Positions 1 to 8,628 of a DNA stretch of 64,000 bases are shown piece after piece; within the stretch, counting starts at the first letter, position 1, and each line of letters begins with the position of its first letter. This stretch comes from Leptospira biflexa (GTDB lineage: Bacteria > Spirochaetota > Spirochaetia > Treponematales > Rectinemataceae). Under the pieces are notes generated by a model. That model saw only the letters and a list, made by a program, of their open reading frames with translations. It was not told the DNA's origin and did not search any database. The position numbers and the translations under genes are program-made. Where the stretch lies: NCBI GenBank assembly GCA_020721875.1, contig DYLX01000003.1, forward strand, positions 14,510-78,509. Direction: 5' to 3'.

Positions 1-99
1 TGCGTTTCAGCGTGATTCATTGTATTTCAGCGTGTTTTCGCATAGTTCAACAAATTAGGGAGCAACGCGGGATGCGCATCCGGCCCCACCCACCGCGCA

Positions 100-128
100 T
101 TGACCTGCCATCTGCAGAATCGCACAAT
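100..128 (+). promoter_or_regulatory. Promoter of the TatD gene, predicted leaderless
   Basis: TTGACC (100-105), 17-nt spacer, CACAAT (123-128), then six nucleotides to the ATG at 135. The expected transcription start coincides with the start codon. Same geometry as several other promoters in this window. Confidence 0.6.
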
Positions 129-134
129 GGAGCC

Positions 135-947
135 ATGTACTGCGACGCCCACTTACACCTTGTCGACCTCGAGGAGCGAGACCACACCTTCACATCGACG
201 CCGTTGCCCTTTCCGTGGCGGGCTGCCGTGGTCTCTCACGATCCGGAAGAGTTTGCGCGAAGCGAAGCACTACAGCTCAAACTGCCCCCCACTATCGCCG
301 GTTTCGGCATCCACCCACAGAACCCGGACATGAGGAACGCCGCATTTCTGTCGTCACTATGCGCCGCGCGCAGGATCGGATTTGTCGGCGAAGCGGGCTT
401 CGATTTTTTTGGCGATCGCGCCATTACAACAAGAGAGCCAGAAGCCGTGCGAGTACAAACAGAAGCCTTCTTCTTCCAGGCCCGACTCGCTGCGAGCGCC
501 GTACTTCCCCTCGTGGTGCACCTGCGAAAGGCGACAGACATCCTTATGGGCTATGGCAGAGAGCTCGCGGCATTGCCCTCAGTAATCTTCCACTGTTGGC
601 CAGGCAGGCTCGAAGAAGCGCAGATGTTTCTTAAAAAGGGTATAAATGCCTATTTTTCATTTGGTACACCTCTCCTTCGCGACTCGCGCCACGCCATCGA
701 ATCGCTCCGGGGTCTTCCTCATTCGCGGATACTTTCCGAGACCGACGCGCCATGGCAGCCTCCACATGGTGCTCCCTGGTCGAGGCGCGAAGACATCGTC
801 GCAGTGGTGGACAAGATGGCGATGGTCCTCGAGTTGGACTCAAACGCGCTTCTCCCGGTTCTTGAGCACAACTTTGAGGATGCGTATCTTCTCAATAGAA
901 CGAACCGTGACGCCGAAGGTGGCGTGCATGGCGCTAAGGGAGTCTGA
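135..947 (+). CDS. TatD family metal-dependent hydrolase (putative DNase)
   Basis: A 270-residue TIM-barrel hydrolase of the TatD family, whose members are metal-dependent 3'-5' DNA exonucleases or related phosphoesterases. The N-terminal DAHLHL supplies the HxH metal pair. GEAGFD, the HLRKATD histidine, FHCWPG and SETDAP follow in the usual order for the remaining ligands. The reading frame stays open upstream to 12, but ATG 135 begins exactly at the family N-terminus and lies six bases after a -10 box. It is followed three bases later by the TcdA-like gene and is probably cotranscribed with it. Substrate is not deducible; the family assignment is firm. Confidence 0.85.
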   Translation: MYCDAHLHLVDLEERDHTFTSTPLPFPWRAAVVSHDPEEFARSEALQLKLPPTIAGFGIHPQNPDMRNAAFLSSLCAARRIGFVGEAGFDFFGDRAITTREPEAVRVQTEAFFFQARLAASAVLPLVVHLRKATDILMGYGRELAALPSVIFHCWPGRLEEAQMFLKKGINAYFSFGTPLLRDSRHAIESLRGLPHSRILSETDAPWQPPHGAPWSRREDIVAVVDKMAMVLELDSNALLPVLEHNFEDAYLLNRTNRDAEGGVHGAKGV

Positions 948-950
948 AAT

Positions 951-1736
951 TTGGAAAAAGGATCACCTGCGGTGGAAAAGACCAATCCTCATTCGCACGC
1001 AAGCTTCCTGGATCGAACGCGGATCATTGTCGGAGAATCTGGATTACATGCCCTCGAAACGGCGCGCGTCGCGGTATACGGCCTCGGGGGAGTGGGTGCC
1101 GCCTGCGCCCTCGACCTTGTCCGCGCCGGTGTAGGCTACCTCCACGTGGTCGATTTCGACACTGTCGAAATCTCTAACCTCAACAGGCTCGCCTTCGGCT
1201 ACGAGCGTTACCTCGGCCAGCCCAAAACCGATGCTTTTATCGACGCGGCGCGAGGAATTAACCCCGACATCGATATCGTGGCAGACAAAATCTTCTTCAC
1301 CTCTGAAACCGCACCACGCGCGATTGCTCATGAATGCTCCATCCACGCCGACTGTGTCGATTCCCTCAGCCCAAAGGTCAGCCTCATTGCAGCGCTCAGA
1401 TTTCAAAATCTCGTGTTCATCGCGTCGATGGGTACCGCAGGTAGGCTCATGCCAGAAAGGCTCAGAATCGGTACGATGGACGCGGCCAAGGGCTGCCCTC
1501 TCGCACGCTCCGTGCGCCAAAAACTCACAAAGCTCGGCGTACCCCTCGATTTCCCCGTCGTCTGGTCGGATGAGCCGGCGATCAAGCCTGTGCCGAGAGA
1601 AGGCCAGCGCGGTATTCAAGGTTCGGCGCCCTTTGTGCCGCAGACCGCGGGTCACTTCATGGCATCGTGGATGGTCCGCGCGATTCTGGAGGACTCAGCG
1701 CGCCCGATTACTCTTCCCCAAAAAGGAAGTTCCTAG
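951..1736 (+). CDS. tcdA: ThiF/MoeB-fold E1-like enzyme, TcdA type (tRNA cyclic t6A dehydratase)
   Basis: A 261-residue ThiF-fold protein resembling TcdA (CsdL/YgdL), which uses ATP to cyclise N6-threonylcarbamoyladenosine at tRNA position 37. Visible features are RTRIIVGESGL at the N-terminus, the nucleotide-binding GLGGVGAACA loop (about residue 44), VDFDTVEISNLNR, DCVDSLSPK and a C-terminal GSAPFVPQTAGHFMAS segment typical of TcdA rather than MoeB or ThiF. There are no zinc-binding CxxC pairs, as expected for TcdA. The start codon is TTG, preceded by an AAGGGAG ribosome site. Its last 29 bases overlap the convergent amidohydrolase gene. A generic HesA/MoeB role cannot be excluded. Confidence 0.75.
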   Translation: MEKGSPAVEKTNPHSHASFLDRTRIIVGESGLHALETARVAVYGLGGVGAACALDLVRAGVGYLHVVDFDTVEISNLNRLAFGYERYLGQPKTDAFIDAARGINPDIDIVADKIFFTSETAPRAIAHECSIHADCVDSLSPKVSLIAALRFQNLVFIASMGTAGRLMPERLRIGTMDAAKGCPLARSVRQKLTKLGVPLDFPVVWSDEPAIKPVPREGQRGIQGSAPFVPQTAGHFMASWMVRAILEDSARPITLPQKGSS

Positions 1737-2970
1737 GATTCTCGGCGCAGAAACGGAGCTTGAGCTCATTGGGCAGATGCCCTTGTGAAAAATATTCCAT
1801 ATAATCTCTGTATGAGCGGATTTTGAGGAGATTAATGCTGAAATCCGACCCAAACAGAATCTTTCGCGAAATATTACGAGCGTCATCGGGACCTATGTCC
1901 ACGAACACCTTGGCGAGCTCCTCATAAAATTGCGGCTCCACGCCAATAAATGAAAAATCCGTATAGACATTGGGATACCGGCGGATGAAGTCGAAAATTT
2001 CCTTGCGCCAGTCTGCCTGCTCCTTCCCGCGAATCGTGTGGATGTGCCGCTTGCCCATGTGCGCGAAGTTCAGCACGAGGTTCGGGTGGCGCTCAAGCAC
2101 AGCCTCATACCTCGAGGGTGCGGTATAGAGCAGCGATTCTTCGAGGCTGATAATACGGTAGCCCTGATCGTCGCAGTGGGTCGTGATGGGAATCCGCCTC
2201 GATTCGGCAAAGCTATAGAGCAATTCGACCTTTTCCCGCTCCTCGGAGTCGTCTGGCCATGGATCAAAACCAAGGGGAGGATAGAGCTTGATGCCAGCAA
2301 AAAGCCCAAAATCCCGAGCCTCTATTCCCGTGCCATGGCGCGCTGCAACCCTGAAACGCCGTTCAAGGGCCGCCTCATCTCGTGTGTACTTTGAAAACCA
2401 AGTATTGAGGAAGCGGGCAAGCCCCTCAAGGCTGTGGTTTTTTGTATTTACACCTAAAAAGGGATACACGCGGAGAATTCCTTCCGGCCGTGCCTCGGTA
2501 TACTTGCGGATCGCGTACATTACATCGATAATCTGCGTTTCGATGGGCTTCTGGGGAGGCCGCTTATAATAGGTATCGGGGGTGAAAGAGGCTGGTGTAG
2601 AAAAATCCATCACAAGCGGGGTCAGGACAATCGAAGAGAATTCCTGGCCAGCCATATAAAAAACACCGTCCCGCAGCGGCGGCTCTTCCTTGAACGCCCT
2701 GCTGCCCTTGGGAACGCTGAACTGTCCGGCAAGATCATCTTCCATCAGAAAGAGAATATCGGCGCAATCGTTGTCCATCACGGCGAGAAGGTTGCGCAGA
2801 TGCTCGCCACCGCGTTTTAACAGCGATGAGGCAAGATAGTCGAAAGATGCAAGCTGCGAATAGATTACCTCGCGGGGGCGGTGCCGCATCGATTCGATGA
2901 TGGAGACAAACGCAGGGTGAGAGAGGTTCATGAGGTGGCAGTGCACATCGTAGAACGCACGCATTTTCAT
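1708..2970 (-). CDS. Amidohydrolase-family (PF04909-like) metal-dependent hydrolase
   Basis: A 420-residue TIM-barrel hydrolase of the amidohydrolase-2 type. The N-terminal DVHCHL provides the HxH pair, TTHCDDQG (about residue 260) a strand-5 histidine, LNFAHMGKRH a further histidine and LFGSDFSINL (about residue 375) the conserved aspartate. Members hydrolyse or decarboxylate diverse small molecules, so no substrate can be assigned. A GGGAG ribosome site precedes the ATG. It lies 15 bases behind the EamA transporter, suggesting an uptake/export-plus-hydrolase pair. Its 3' end overlaps tcdA tail to tail. Confidence 0.7.
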   Translation of the reverse strand: MKMRAFYDVHCHLMNLSHPAFVSIIESMRHRPREVIYSQLASFDYLASSLLKRGGEHLRNLLAVMDNDCADILFLMEDDLAGQFSVPKGSRAFKEEPPLRDGVFYMAGQEFSSIVLTPLVMDFSTPASFTPDTYYKRPPQKPIETQIIDVMYAIRKYTEARPEGILRVYPFLGVNTKNHSLEGLARFLNTWFSKYTRDEAALERRFRVAARHGTGIEARDFGLFAGIKLYPPLGFDPWPDDSEEREKVELLYSFAESRRIPITTHCDDQGYRIISLEESLLYTAPSRYEAVLERHPNLVLNFAHMGKRHIHTIRGKEQADWRKEIFDFIRRYPNVYTDFSFIGVEPQFYEELAKVFVDIGPDDARNISRKILFGSDFSINLLKIRSYRDYMEYFSQGHLPNELKLRFCAENPRNFLFGEE

Positions 2971-2985
2971 TTTAAAATGCTCCCT

Positions 2986-3915
2986 TCATAAGAGCGCACG
3001 TCGCCTTCCGGCCGCCACTCTGATCGATGAGTTGGCGACCGCGACACCGAGCACAATGAGAAACACACTGAGGCCTTGCCCCCAGGAGAAGGCCTCATGC
3101 CGAATAAAAACTCCCACCAGCACTGTGATGACCGTCACCAGATTCGTGAACACCGCCGACTGCGACGCCTTGAGATAGGTGAGTGAGTAATTGATAAGAA
3201 AAAAAGCGCCCACAGATGAAAGGACACCAAGGTAGAGAATCCCGCCCCATGCCCCTGCTATGGCATCGCCACCCCTCAGCATCAGATGCATATGCCCCTT
3301 GCCGAGCAGATTCTGAATGAGGGCCGGTACTCCAAAACAGACAGCGCCCGACCACATCATCGCGAAAGTTCTCTCGGTGGCGGTGTATGTAGCTGAAGCC
3401 TTTTTACTGGCGATATTGAAGACTACCGCGCTGAGCATAGAACCGGTTAAAAAAAGAATGCCGATCGCGTTCGTCTCGGAAGCGCCGCCCTGCCCGAAGA
3501 GCGCCACAAGACCCACGCCAAGTATCGACATCGCGAGACCCGCGATCTGAATTCCGCTCAGCCGCTCATCGAGCACGAGTGCACCCATGATTGCCACACC
3601 CGCGGGGAGCGCACCAAGAATGATACCTGCAACGTTTGTCGCCGCGTGTGCGACTCCGTAGGTCTCGAAGATAAAGTAGGCAACCGGCTGCAACGCGCAC
3701 ATGAGCGCGAGGAGCCTCAAATCTTTACCTCGGAAATCGACCTTGATCACCTTAAAAAGCGTAAGCATGCTCATAAGGAGCGCGGCGATGAAAAAGCGCA
3801 AGGCAAGGAGCTCCATCGGACCAAGCACCCCTAGCGTTTCTTTTGTCATAAGAAACGAAAAGCCAAAAATCGCTGAGTATGAGATTCCTGCCACAACACC
3901 GCGCATTTTACTCAT
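2986..3915 (-). CDS. EamA/DMT family membrane transporter
   Basis: A 309-residue, very hydrophobic protein with the ten-helix, two-repeat layout of the drug/metabolite transporter superfamily. Examples are AISYSAIFGFSFLMTK at the start and a second EamA repeat from about residue 155 (GILFLTGSMLSAVVFNIASKK). The C-terminus is short and basic (GRRRALL), cytoplasmic by the positive-inside rule. These proteins usually export amino acids or metabolites; the substrate here is unknown. First gene of a two-gene minus-strand unit with the amidohydrolase. I could not find a convincing promoter in the 112 bases before it. Confidence 0.8.
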   Translation of the reverse strand: MSKMRGVVAGISYSAIFGFSFLMTKETLGVLGPMELLALRFFIAALLMSMLTLFKVIKVDFRGKDLRLLALMCALQPVAYFIFETYGVAHAATNVAGIILGALPAGVAIMGALVLDERLSGIQIAGLAMSILGVGLVALFGQGGASETNAIGILFLTGSMLSAVVFNIASKKASATYTATERTFAMMWSGAVCFGVPALIQNLLGKGHMHLMLRGGDAIAGAWGGILYLGVLSSVGAFFLINYSLTYLKASQSAVFTNLVTVITVLVGVFIRHEAFSWGQGLSVFLIVLGVAVANSSIRVAAGRRRALL

Positions 3916-3972
3916 GTGAGGAAGGTATCATCTTTCCCAATTTCGTACCAGAACACTTGCTCGCTCCATAGA

Positions 3973-4000
3973 TGTACAGAATCTTGATCCGCGCTATAGT
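3973..4000 (+). promoter_or_regulatory. Candidate promoter for the 4028 gene
   Basis: TGTACA (3973-3978), 16-nt spacer, TATAGT (3995-4000). The expected leader is about 20 nt and carries GAGGAAAG just before ATG 4028. Confidence 0.4.
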
Positions 4001-4027
4001 AGAGATGTACCAAATGAGGAAAGAGCC

Positions 4028-4465
4028 ATGATGGAATCAGATGTAGAGACGTTTTGGTCCGGCTTCGAGAAAGAGATTGGAGAGAAAATAGTGTCGCGGA
4101 CCATGTGCCAGCACTTCAACTCTAAGAAGTCTCAAGGCGAGTGGGGGCTCCTCGTGCTCACAGAATCGAGTGTCCGTTTCAGGCCCACACCAGGAGAAAA
4201 CTGGTTTCAGTCGCTTTTTAAAATAGCAGCCCCCAGAGTCTCCAAGGAGCCGCTCGAAGACACGGTGCTCCCCCTTAATGCGATCAGCAACCTTGAGTTA
4301 CCAAAGAAGCACTTCTTCGATTTTCTCTTCAGCCCGCCTTTCACCGTCATTACACTTCGATACTCAGTCGGCGGGGAGGCACGCGAACTCCTTCTTGGCA
4401 TCGACACGAAGGCGGAGCTTTTCAAAATGCTACTCGCCGCGGTACCGCACACGATAGGCGCATGA
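4028..4465 (+). CDS. Hypothetical protein, possible PH/GRAM-like domain
   Basis: A 145-residue soluble protein I do not recognise as a named family. The stretch GEWGLLVLTESSVRFRP followed by short strands (LPLNAISNLELPKK, FTVITLRYS, ARELLLGI) and a C-terminal helix resembles the beta-rich layout of bacterial pleckstrin-homology or GRAM-like domains. That is inference from pattern only. A GAGGAAAG ribosome site precedes the ATG. The stop overlaps the next gene (ATGA), so the two are translationally coupled and probably work together. Confidence 0.6.
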   Translation: MMESDVETFWSGFEKEIGEKIVSRTMCQHFNSKKSQGEWGLLVLTESSVRFRPTPGENWFQSLFKIAAPRVSKEPLEDTVLPLNAISNLELPKKHFFDFLFSPPFTVITLRYSVGGEARELLLGIDTKAELFKMLLAAVPHTIGA

Positions 4466-5544
4466 GCGAGCTGGACCAACAGCTGCGCGACGCGGGCATA
4501 CCCTTTCTCGAATACGGAATCACTGCGATCGACGCATACTATGATCAACCTCCGCGCCCCTTCCGACTCATCGCGGCGCAGTGTACGGTCATAGACTTAG
4601 CGCGAATCTTTAAGGACCTCGAATTCTCCGGGCTGCCTTACGCCGATGCCTCGTTTGAAGATGCCCGCTTTCTCTGCGTAGAGCGTCTCAGAGAAGACGA
4701 CCTTGGAGGCCCGTGGCTCAATTTTTATCACGACACCAACAACGGAACCTTTTTCGATCGGGACGGAATCTACGAGATGCTCCGCGCACGCGCCGTTACT
4801 CCTCGCTATTTAAACCTCGATCGCGCGCTCTTCGACGCGGCACTCCTCAGCACCTTCACAGAAGAGCCGCTACGGCTCACGCAGTCGATCGGACTTCCTA
4901 GCTCTCCCTCTCCTCACTATCAGCGCGATCTCCTCCTCGGCATTCTCGCGGGGCCGTACCCGGCATCCGGCTTTGAATTTCTCAAGCGGCTCGGGTTTAT
5001 CGCGAAGGAGTGGCCTGAACTTGCGCAGCTCGACGATGTCGATCACTCCAAGGAATTTCACCCCGAAGGAAACGGCTGGATCCACACCATGCAGACATTC
5101 ACCTACCGCAAGAACAGCGACCTGACGCTCTCGCTCGCCCTGCTGCTCCATGATATCGGTAAACCCGAATCCCGTAGCCGCGAAGGACGGCGCTTCGATA
5201 GACATGCGGAGATCGGGGCGGAACGCGCCGTTAACTTCATGTCGAGACTCGGCATTTCCTCGCAGATGCAAGATACAGTCGCATTCCTGATTCGCTACCA
5301 CATGATGCCCGCCGCGCTGCCCATACTCCCTGTTCAAAAGACACGCGAACTCATCTCCGACGTGCGTTTTACTACCCTTCTCGAGCTTTTCCGCTGCGAT
5401 GAATTTTCAAGTTTTAAGGATCCGGAACGTTACTACGAGGCGTGCGGAGCGTACCACGCGATAAAAAAGAATTTGAAAAACCCCTACCGAAACGCCGACG
5501 GCTCAAAAAAGGGCAGCGTCAGAAGGAGCGCCTCGCATTTCTGA
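4462..5544 (+). CDS. HD-domain protein related to the C-terminal half of tRNA nucleotidyltransferases
   Basis: A 360-residue protein whose C-terminal half carries an HD phosphohydrolase domain. GNGWIHTMQTF (about residue 210), LLHDIGKPE (about 230) and RHAEIGAERA (about 250) supply the histidine and aspartate metal ligands in CCA-adding-enzyme-like spacing. The N-terminal part (about residues 1-150) lacks a visible GS..D.D nucleotidyltransferase head, so it is unlikely to add CCA by itself. Start ATG overlaps the stop of the preceding gene. The 3' end is only 28 bases from the convergent HD-GYP gene. Activity on a phosphoester or nucleotide is likely; the substrate is unknown. Confidence 0.7.
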   Translation: MSELDQQLRDAGIPFLEYGITAIDAYYDQPPRPFRLIAAQCTVIDLARIFKDLEFSGLPYADASFEDARFLCVERLREDDLGGPWLNFYHDTNNGTFFDRDGIYEMLRARAVTPRYLNLDRALFDAALLSTFTEEPLRLTQSIGLPSSPSPHYQRDLLLGILAGPYPASGFEFLKRLGFIAKEWPELAQLDDVDHSKEFHPEGNGWIHTMQTFTYRKNSDLTLSLALLLHDIGKPESRSREGRRFDRHAEIGAERAVNFMSRLGISSQMQDTVAFLIRYHMMPAALPILPVQKTRELISDVRFTTLLELFRCDEFSSFKDPERYYEACGAYHAIKKNLKNPYRNADGSKKGSVRRSASHF

Positions 5545-5572
5545 GGCGGATAGGTCGAGCGACTCAACCCGC

Positions 5573-6787
5573 TTATGCAGAAAACATCCATGGGCTATAG
5601 GAAAGCACCCATTTCGGAGGCTTGAAACTACCAAGCTCGCCGTAGTGCTCAACGAGGATCGCGACAATGTGTTGATCGAGGGGCATCTGTTTCATCTTCT
5701 CGAAGGCGCTCGAGGGATGGATGGGATTGCGATAGGGGCGCTCGCCTACAAGTGCCTCGAACACATCGGCCACGGCGATGATCTTGGATTCGAGCGGAAT
5801 GTCCTTTCCTTTGAGCCCTTCGGGATAGCCCGAGCTATCTTCGCGCTCGTGATGGTACAGTACGATGTCGCTGAGGCGGTCGAACTGCTTGAAGCTGTTG
5901 AGAATGCGCGCAGAAATCACAGGATGTTGCTTCATCTGAGAATATTCACGCGGATCGAGCTTCCCGGTCTTGGTGATGATGTTGGTAGGGATACCGATTT
6001 TTCCGATATCGTGCAGGATCGCGGCCACGTAGAGATTCTTGAGACGCTGCCGTGAAAATTTAAGCAACTTCCCAATAAACAGCGCAAGTATCGCCACATT
6101 TCTCGAGTGACTGGCGGAAGCCTTTTCGGTTTGCTCGAAGAGATAGATGATCGATTCGAGGCCGCGCATATCGAGGTTAAAACTTGACTTTTTATAGTAA
6201 CGTTGCAGAAGGATCCATATAATCAAAATGCTTATTACGCTGATAATGAGAATATTCGGGGCGCTGAAAAGAGTCGTTCGTGCAACGATAGGGATGCCGT
6301 AGGCGCTCTTTCGCCCCTTTGCCGTATCGATTCTGTACTCATTGGGGGCAATAAAATTAAGGAGTTTTATCGCCTGAATAATGGTCACCGCGTAGGTGTC
6401 GGGGGCGGTGTTTACCTCGATGTCGTCGCGAATCGCGTACTCAATCCGTAAAAGCTCGCCGTCGAGCGTAACCACGTAGTTCTCGGGAGGCGGAGGTCCC
6501 TGATCGATCTCAACCGAATCGATGAGCGGAAATTCGTTTTTGATATCCTTGGCGAGGTCGTAGGCGCCCGTGAGATCGCCCTGCACGGCCAGATCGTAGA
6601 GTTTCGTCCACGCGAAATATCCGTTATAGACCGCTGACGCCTGCAGATCGATGACGCTTTTCAGCGCATGGTCGAGCGTGTCGATGTTTTTTTCATTGAT
6701 GAACACATTGATAAAATAGAACGAGGAAGTGATAGTGAGTATGGTCGCGAAGACGACCAGAATAGGAACCAGAAGCTTTCTTTTCAC
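5573..6787 (-). CDS. Membrane-anchored HD-GYP domain phosphodiesterase
   Basis: A 404-residue sensor-type protein. A transmembrane helix near residues 5-28, an extracytoplasmic region of about 150 residues and a second helix near 175-195 precede a cytoplasmic HD-GYP domain. That domain shows LHDIGKIGIP, the conserved KTGKL, HPVISARIL and HHEREDSSGYPEGLKG followed by ADVFEAL. HD-GYP domains hydrolyse cyclic-di-GMP. Here the usual HHExxDGxGYP reads DSSGYP, with one glycine changed to serine. The start is GTG; no strong ribosome site is visible. Last gene of the pepP-DUF2007 operon, 24 bases after DUF2007. Confidence 0.85.
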   Translation of the reverse strand: MKRKLLVPILVVFATILTITSSFYFINVFINEKNIDTLDHALKSVIDLQASAVYNGYFAWTKLYDLAVQGDLTGAYDLAKDIKNEFPLIDSVEIDQGPPPPENYVVTLDGELLRIEYAIRDDIEVNTAPDTYAVTIIQAIKLLNFIAPNEYRIDTAKGRKSAYGIPIVARTTLFSAPNILIISVISILIIWILLQRYYKKSSFNLDMRGLESIIYLFEQTEKASASHSRNVAILALFIGKLLKFSRQRLKNLYVAAILHDIGKIGIPTNIITKTGKLDPREYSQMKQHPVISARILNSFKQFDRLSDIVLYHHEREDSSGYPEGLKGKDIPLESKIIAVADVFEALVGERPYRNPIHPSSAFEKMKQMPLDQHIVAILVEHYGELGSFKPPKWVLSYSPWMFSA

Positions 6788-6811
6788 ATTGCGATCCCAG
6801 ATTGAAAAATA

Positions 6812-7039
6812 CTATTGCGCCGGCTGCTTGTTTTTTTTGAAATTTTCGACAATCGCGAGGGCATCCTGCTCGGCGTTGTCGGGTACAATGACCTTCGCAC
6901 CCTTAGGCTCGATTGAATAGAATGGATTTACATCGAGCATCTGATCAGAAAGCATCTCAGCGGGTATACCAGCAGACTCAAGCATCGTCTTAACCACAAT
7001 CGCATCTTCTAGGAACGCTGATATAAAAACAGTTTTCAT
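6812..7039 (-). CDS. DUF2007-like small protein
   Basis: A 75-residue protein matching the DUF2007 pattern (putative signal-transducing protein): KTVFISAFLEDAIVVKTMLESAGIPAEM, then a variable loop and a strand-helix ending AKVIVPDNAEQDALAIVE. The fold is ACT-like or ferredoxin-like; the molecular role is unknown. Its ATG overlaps the pepP stop codon (ATGA), and the HD-GYP gene follows 24 bases on. That places it between a peptidase and a cyclic-di-GMP enzyme in one transcript. Confidence 0.7.
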   Translation of the reverse strand: MKTVFISAFLEDAIVVKTMLESAGIPAEMLSDQMLDVNPFYSIEPKGAKVIVPDNAEQDALAIVENFKKNKQPAQ

Positions 7040-8454
7040 ATCGTTGACCTTGCGCTCTCGAGAGCGTCTACACTTTTATCGAATGCCGGTCCGAGTCGAC
7101 GCGCGCCACTTTCCGTAACACACCAATCCTCTTCGATACGCAGGCCGCGGACAGCCATCCATGACTCAACTATATCATAATTAATGAATGTTGTGCAAAT
7201 CCGATCGGTGCGCCACTTCCGTACAAGTTGAGGAATAAAATAGATACCCGGTTCCACCGAGTGCACCATCCCAGGCTTGAGCGTTTTCGCCAAACGGAGC
7301 GATCTCAAGCCGAATTGTGCGCTACGGCTGAGCTCCTCGCCGTACCCCACAAAATCTTCACCGAGGGCTTCCATATCATGCACATCAAGACCGATCTGGT
7401 GCCCGAGCCCATGCGGGAAAAAGAGTGCATGGGCACCCGCCTCAACGGCTTCCCGCGGATCTCCGCGCATGATGCCCAGCAAGGTGAGCCCCTCGGCGAT
7501 GGCGATCGAGGTTTTTTTATGCACATCGATGAAGCGTACACCAGGAGCGAGGGATGCGGTCGCAACCTCGAAAGCCTTCCGCAGCGCCGTATAAATGTCT
7601 CTTGCGCGAGGATCGAAGCGTGTGCCCACCGGAAATGAAGTAGTCAAGTCTCCCGCGTAGCCGGACGGGACCTCTGCTCCGGCGTCCAAAAGAAAGGTGT
7701 CGCCCTCGGCAGATACATACTCCGTGGGCGCGTTATGGAGAACCTCGCCCCTACAGGTCGCGATGGTCGGAAAGCTAAGCTCGCAGCCGCGCACAGCAGC
7801 ACGCGACAGTACATAGTCGGCAGCGCGCTTCTCGGTCCAACCCGGACGAAGATCTCGGAGTATGTCCTGATGAATCGCCGCGGTGAGCGTCACGGCCTTT
7901 TCGATTTCGGCGATCTCTTCGGCATCTTTGATCTCACGCAGCTCAACGATAGACTGGATAACGCGGGGATCGAGGTGCCGCGCGAGCGCGGCACCTGGCG
8001 CGCTCGCCTCCGCGCCAAAAAGCTCACCCATATACGCGACTTGGTCGGCCCTATAGGGCGGCAGAATGTAGATTGGGTCGCCAGCGCGTGTGGCGCGCTC
8101 GACGAGCGCGCGCAGAGCGGAGCGCTCCGCGCTCCGCTCGATCCCCGCCTGGGCGGCGAGATCGAGCGGCGAGGGCAGCGCTCCAGTCCAAATAATGTCA
8201 TCGATCCCTATCGGATCGGCGTAGAGCACCGTTTCGCCGCGCTCAATGTCGAGACTCAGCGCGAGACTCGGCAGAGCGAGTCCCACAAGGTAGAGCCACG
8301 AGGAATCTTGTCTGAATCTGTAGCAATTCGAAGGATAATTTCGGGGAGCATCATTGTTTCCCAGAAGAATGAAGTGACCGGTCACTATTCCTCGCTGGTG
8401 AAGAACCTCAAGAAATCGCGCTCTTCTTCGCGCATACACATCGGGTGCGAACAT
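7036..8454 (-). CDS. pepP: Xaa-Pro aminopeptidase (M24B, aminopeptidase P)
   Basis: A 472-residue M24B metallopeptidase that removes N-terminal residues preceding proline. The N-terminal AMP_N domain contains NYPSNCYRFRQDSSWLYLVG. The pita-bread catalytic domain shows the two-metal ligands: LLDAGAE and AGDLTTSFPVG (two Asp), FFPHGLGHQIGLDVHD (His), HSVEPGIYF (Glu) and RIEEDWCVT (Glu). The frame is open further upstream (ATG 8541, TTG 8610). I chose ATG 8454 because MFAPDVYARRRARFLE aligns with the usual start of this family. A promoter (TTGACC, 17 nt, TACAAT) also ends six bases before it. Heads an operon with DUF2007 and HD-GYP. Confidence 0.88.
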   Translation of the reverse strand: MFAPDVYARRRARFLEVLHQRGIVTGHFILLGNNDAPRNYPSNCYRFRQDSSWLYLVGLALPSLALSLDIERGETVLYADPIGIDDIIWTGALPSPLDLAAQAGIERSAERSALRALVERATRAGDPIYILPPYRADQVAYMGELFGAEASAPGAALARHLDPRVIQSIVELREIKDAEEIAEIEKAVTLTAAIHQDILRDLRPGWTEKRAADYVLSRAAVRGCELSFPTIATCRGEVLHNAPTEYVSAEGDTFLLDAGAEVPSGYAGDLTTSFPVGTRFDPRARDIYTALRKAFEVATASLAPGVRFIDVHKKTSIAIAEGLTLLGIMRGDPREAVEAGAHALFFPHGLGHQIGLDVHDMEALGEDFVGYGEELSRSAQFGLRSLRLAKTLKPGMVHSVEPGIYFIPQLVRKWRTDRICTTFINYDIVESWMAVRGLRIEEDWCVTESGARRLGPAFDKSVDALESARSTI

Positions 8455-8460
8455 AAGGTC

Positions 8461-8489
8461 ATTGTAGGGAATCACCAGAGCGCGGTCAA
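8461..8489 (-). promoter_or_regulatory. Promoter of pepP, predicted leaderless
   Basis: On the minus strand: TTGACC (8489-8484), 17-nt spacer, TACAAT (8466-8461), then GACCTT and the ATG at 8454. No Shine-Dalgarno precedes the ATG. Confidence 0.65.
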
Positions 8490-8628
8490 CCAAAGCATGA
8501 GCCCCGGCGACCGCTACCGCCTCTTTTGAGACGGAGCGCATCGCCTGGAATTTTGATGGTCGCTTCGCAATAGAAAGTAATTCACTCACTATCGCCGATA
8601 ATGTGATCAAATTTGTAAGCTATTGTGT

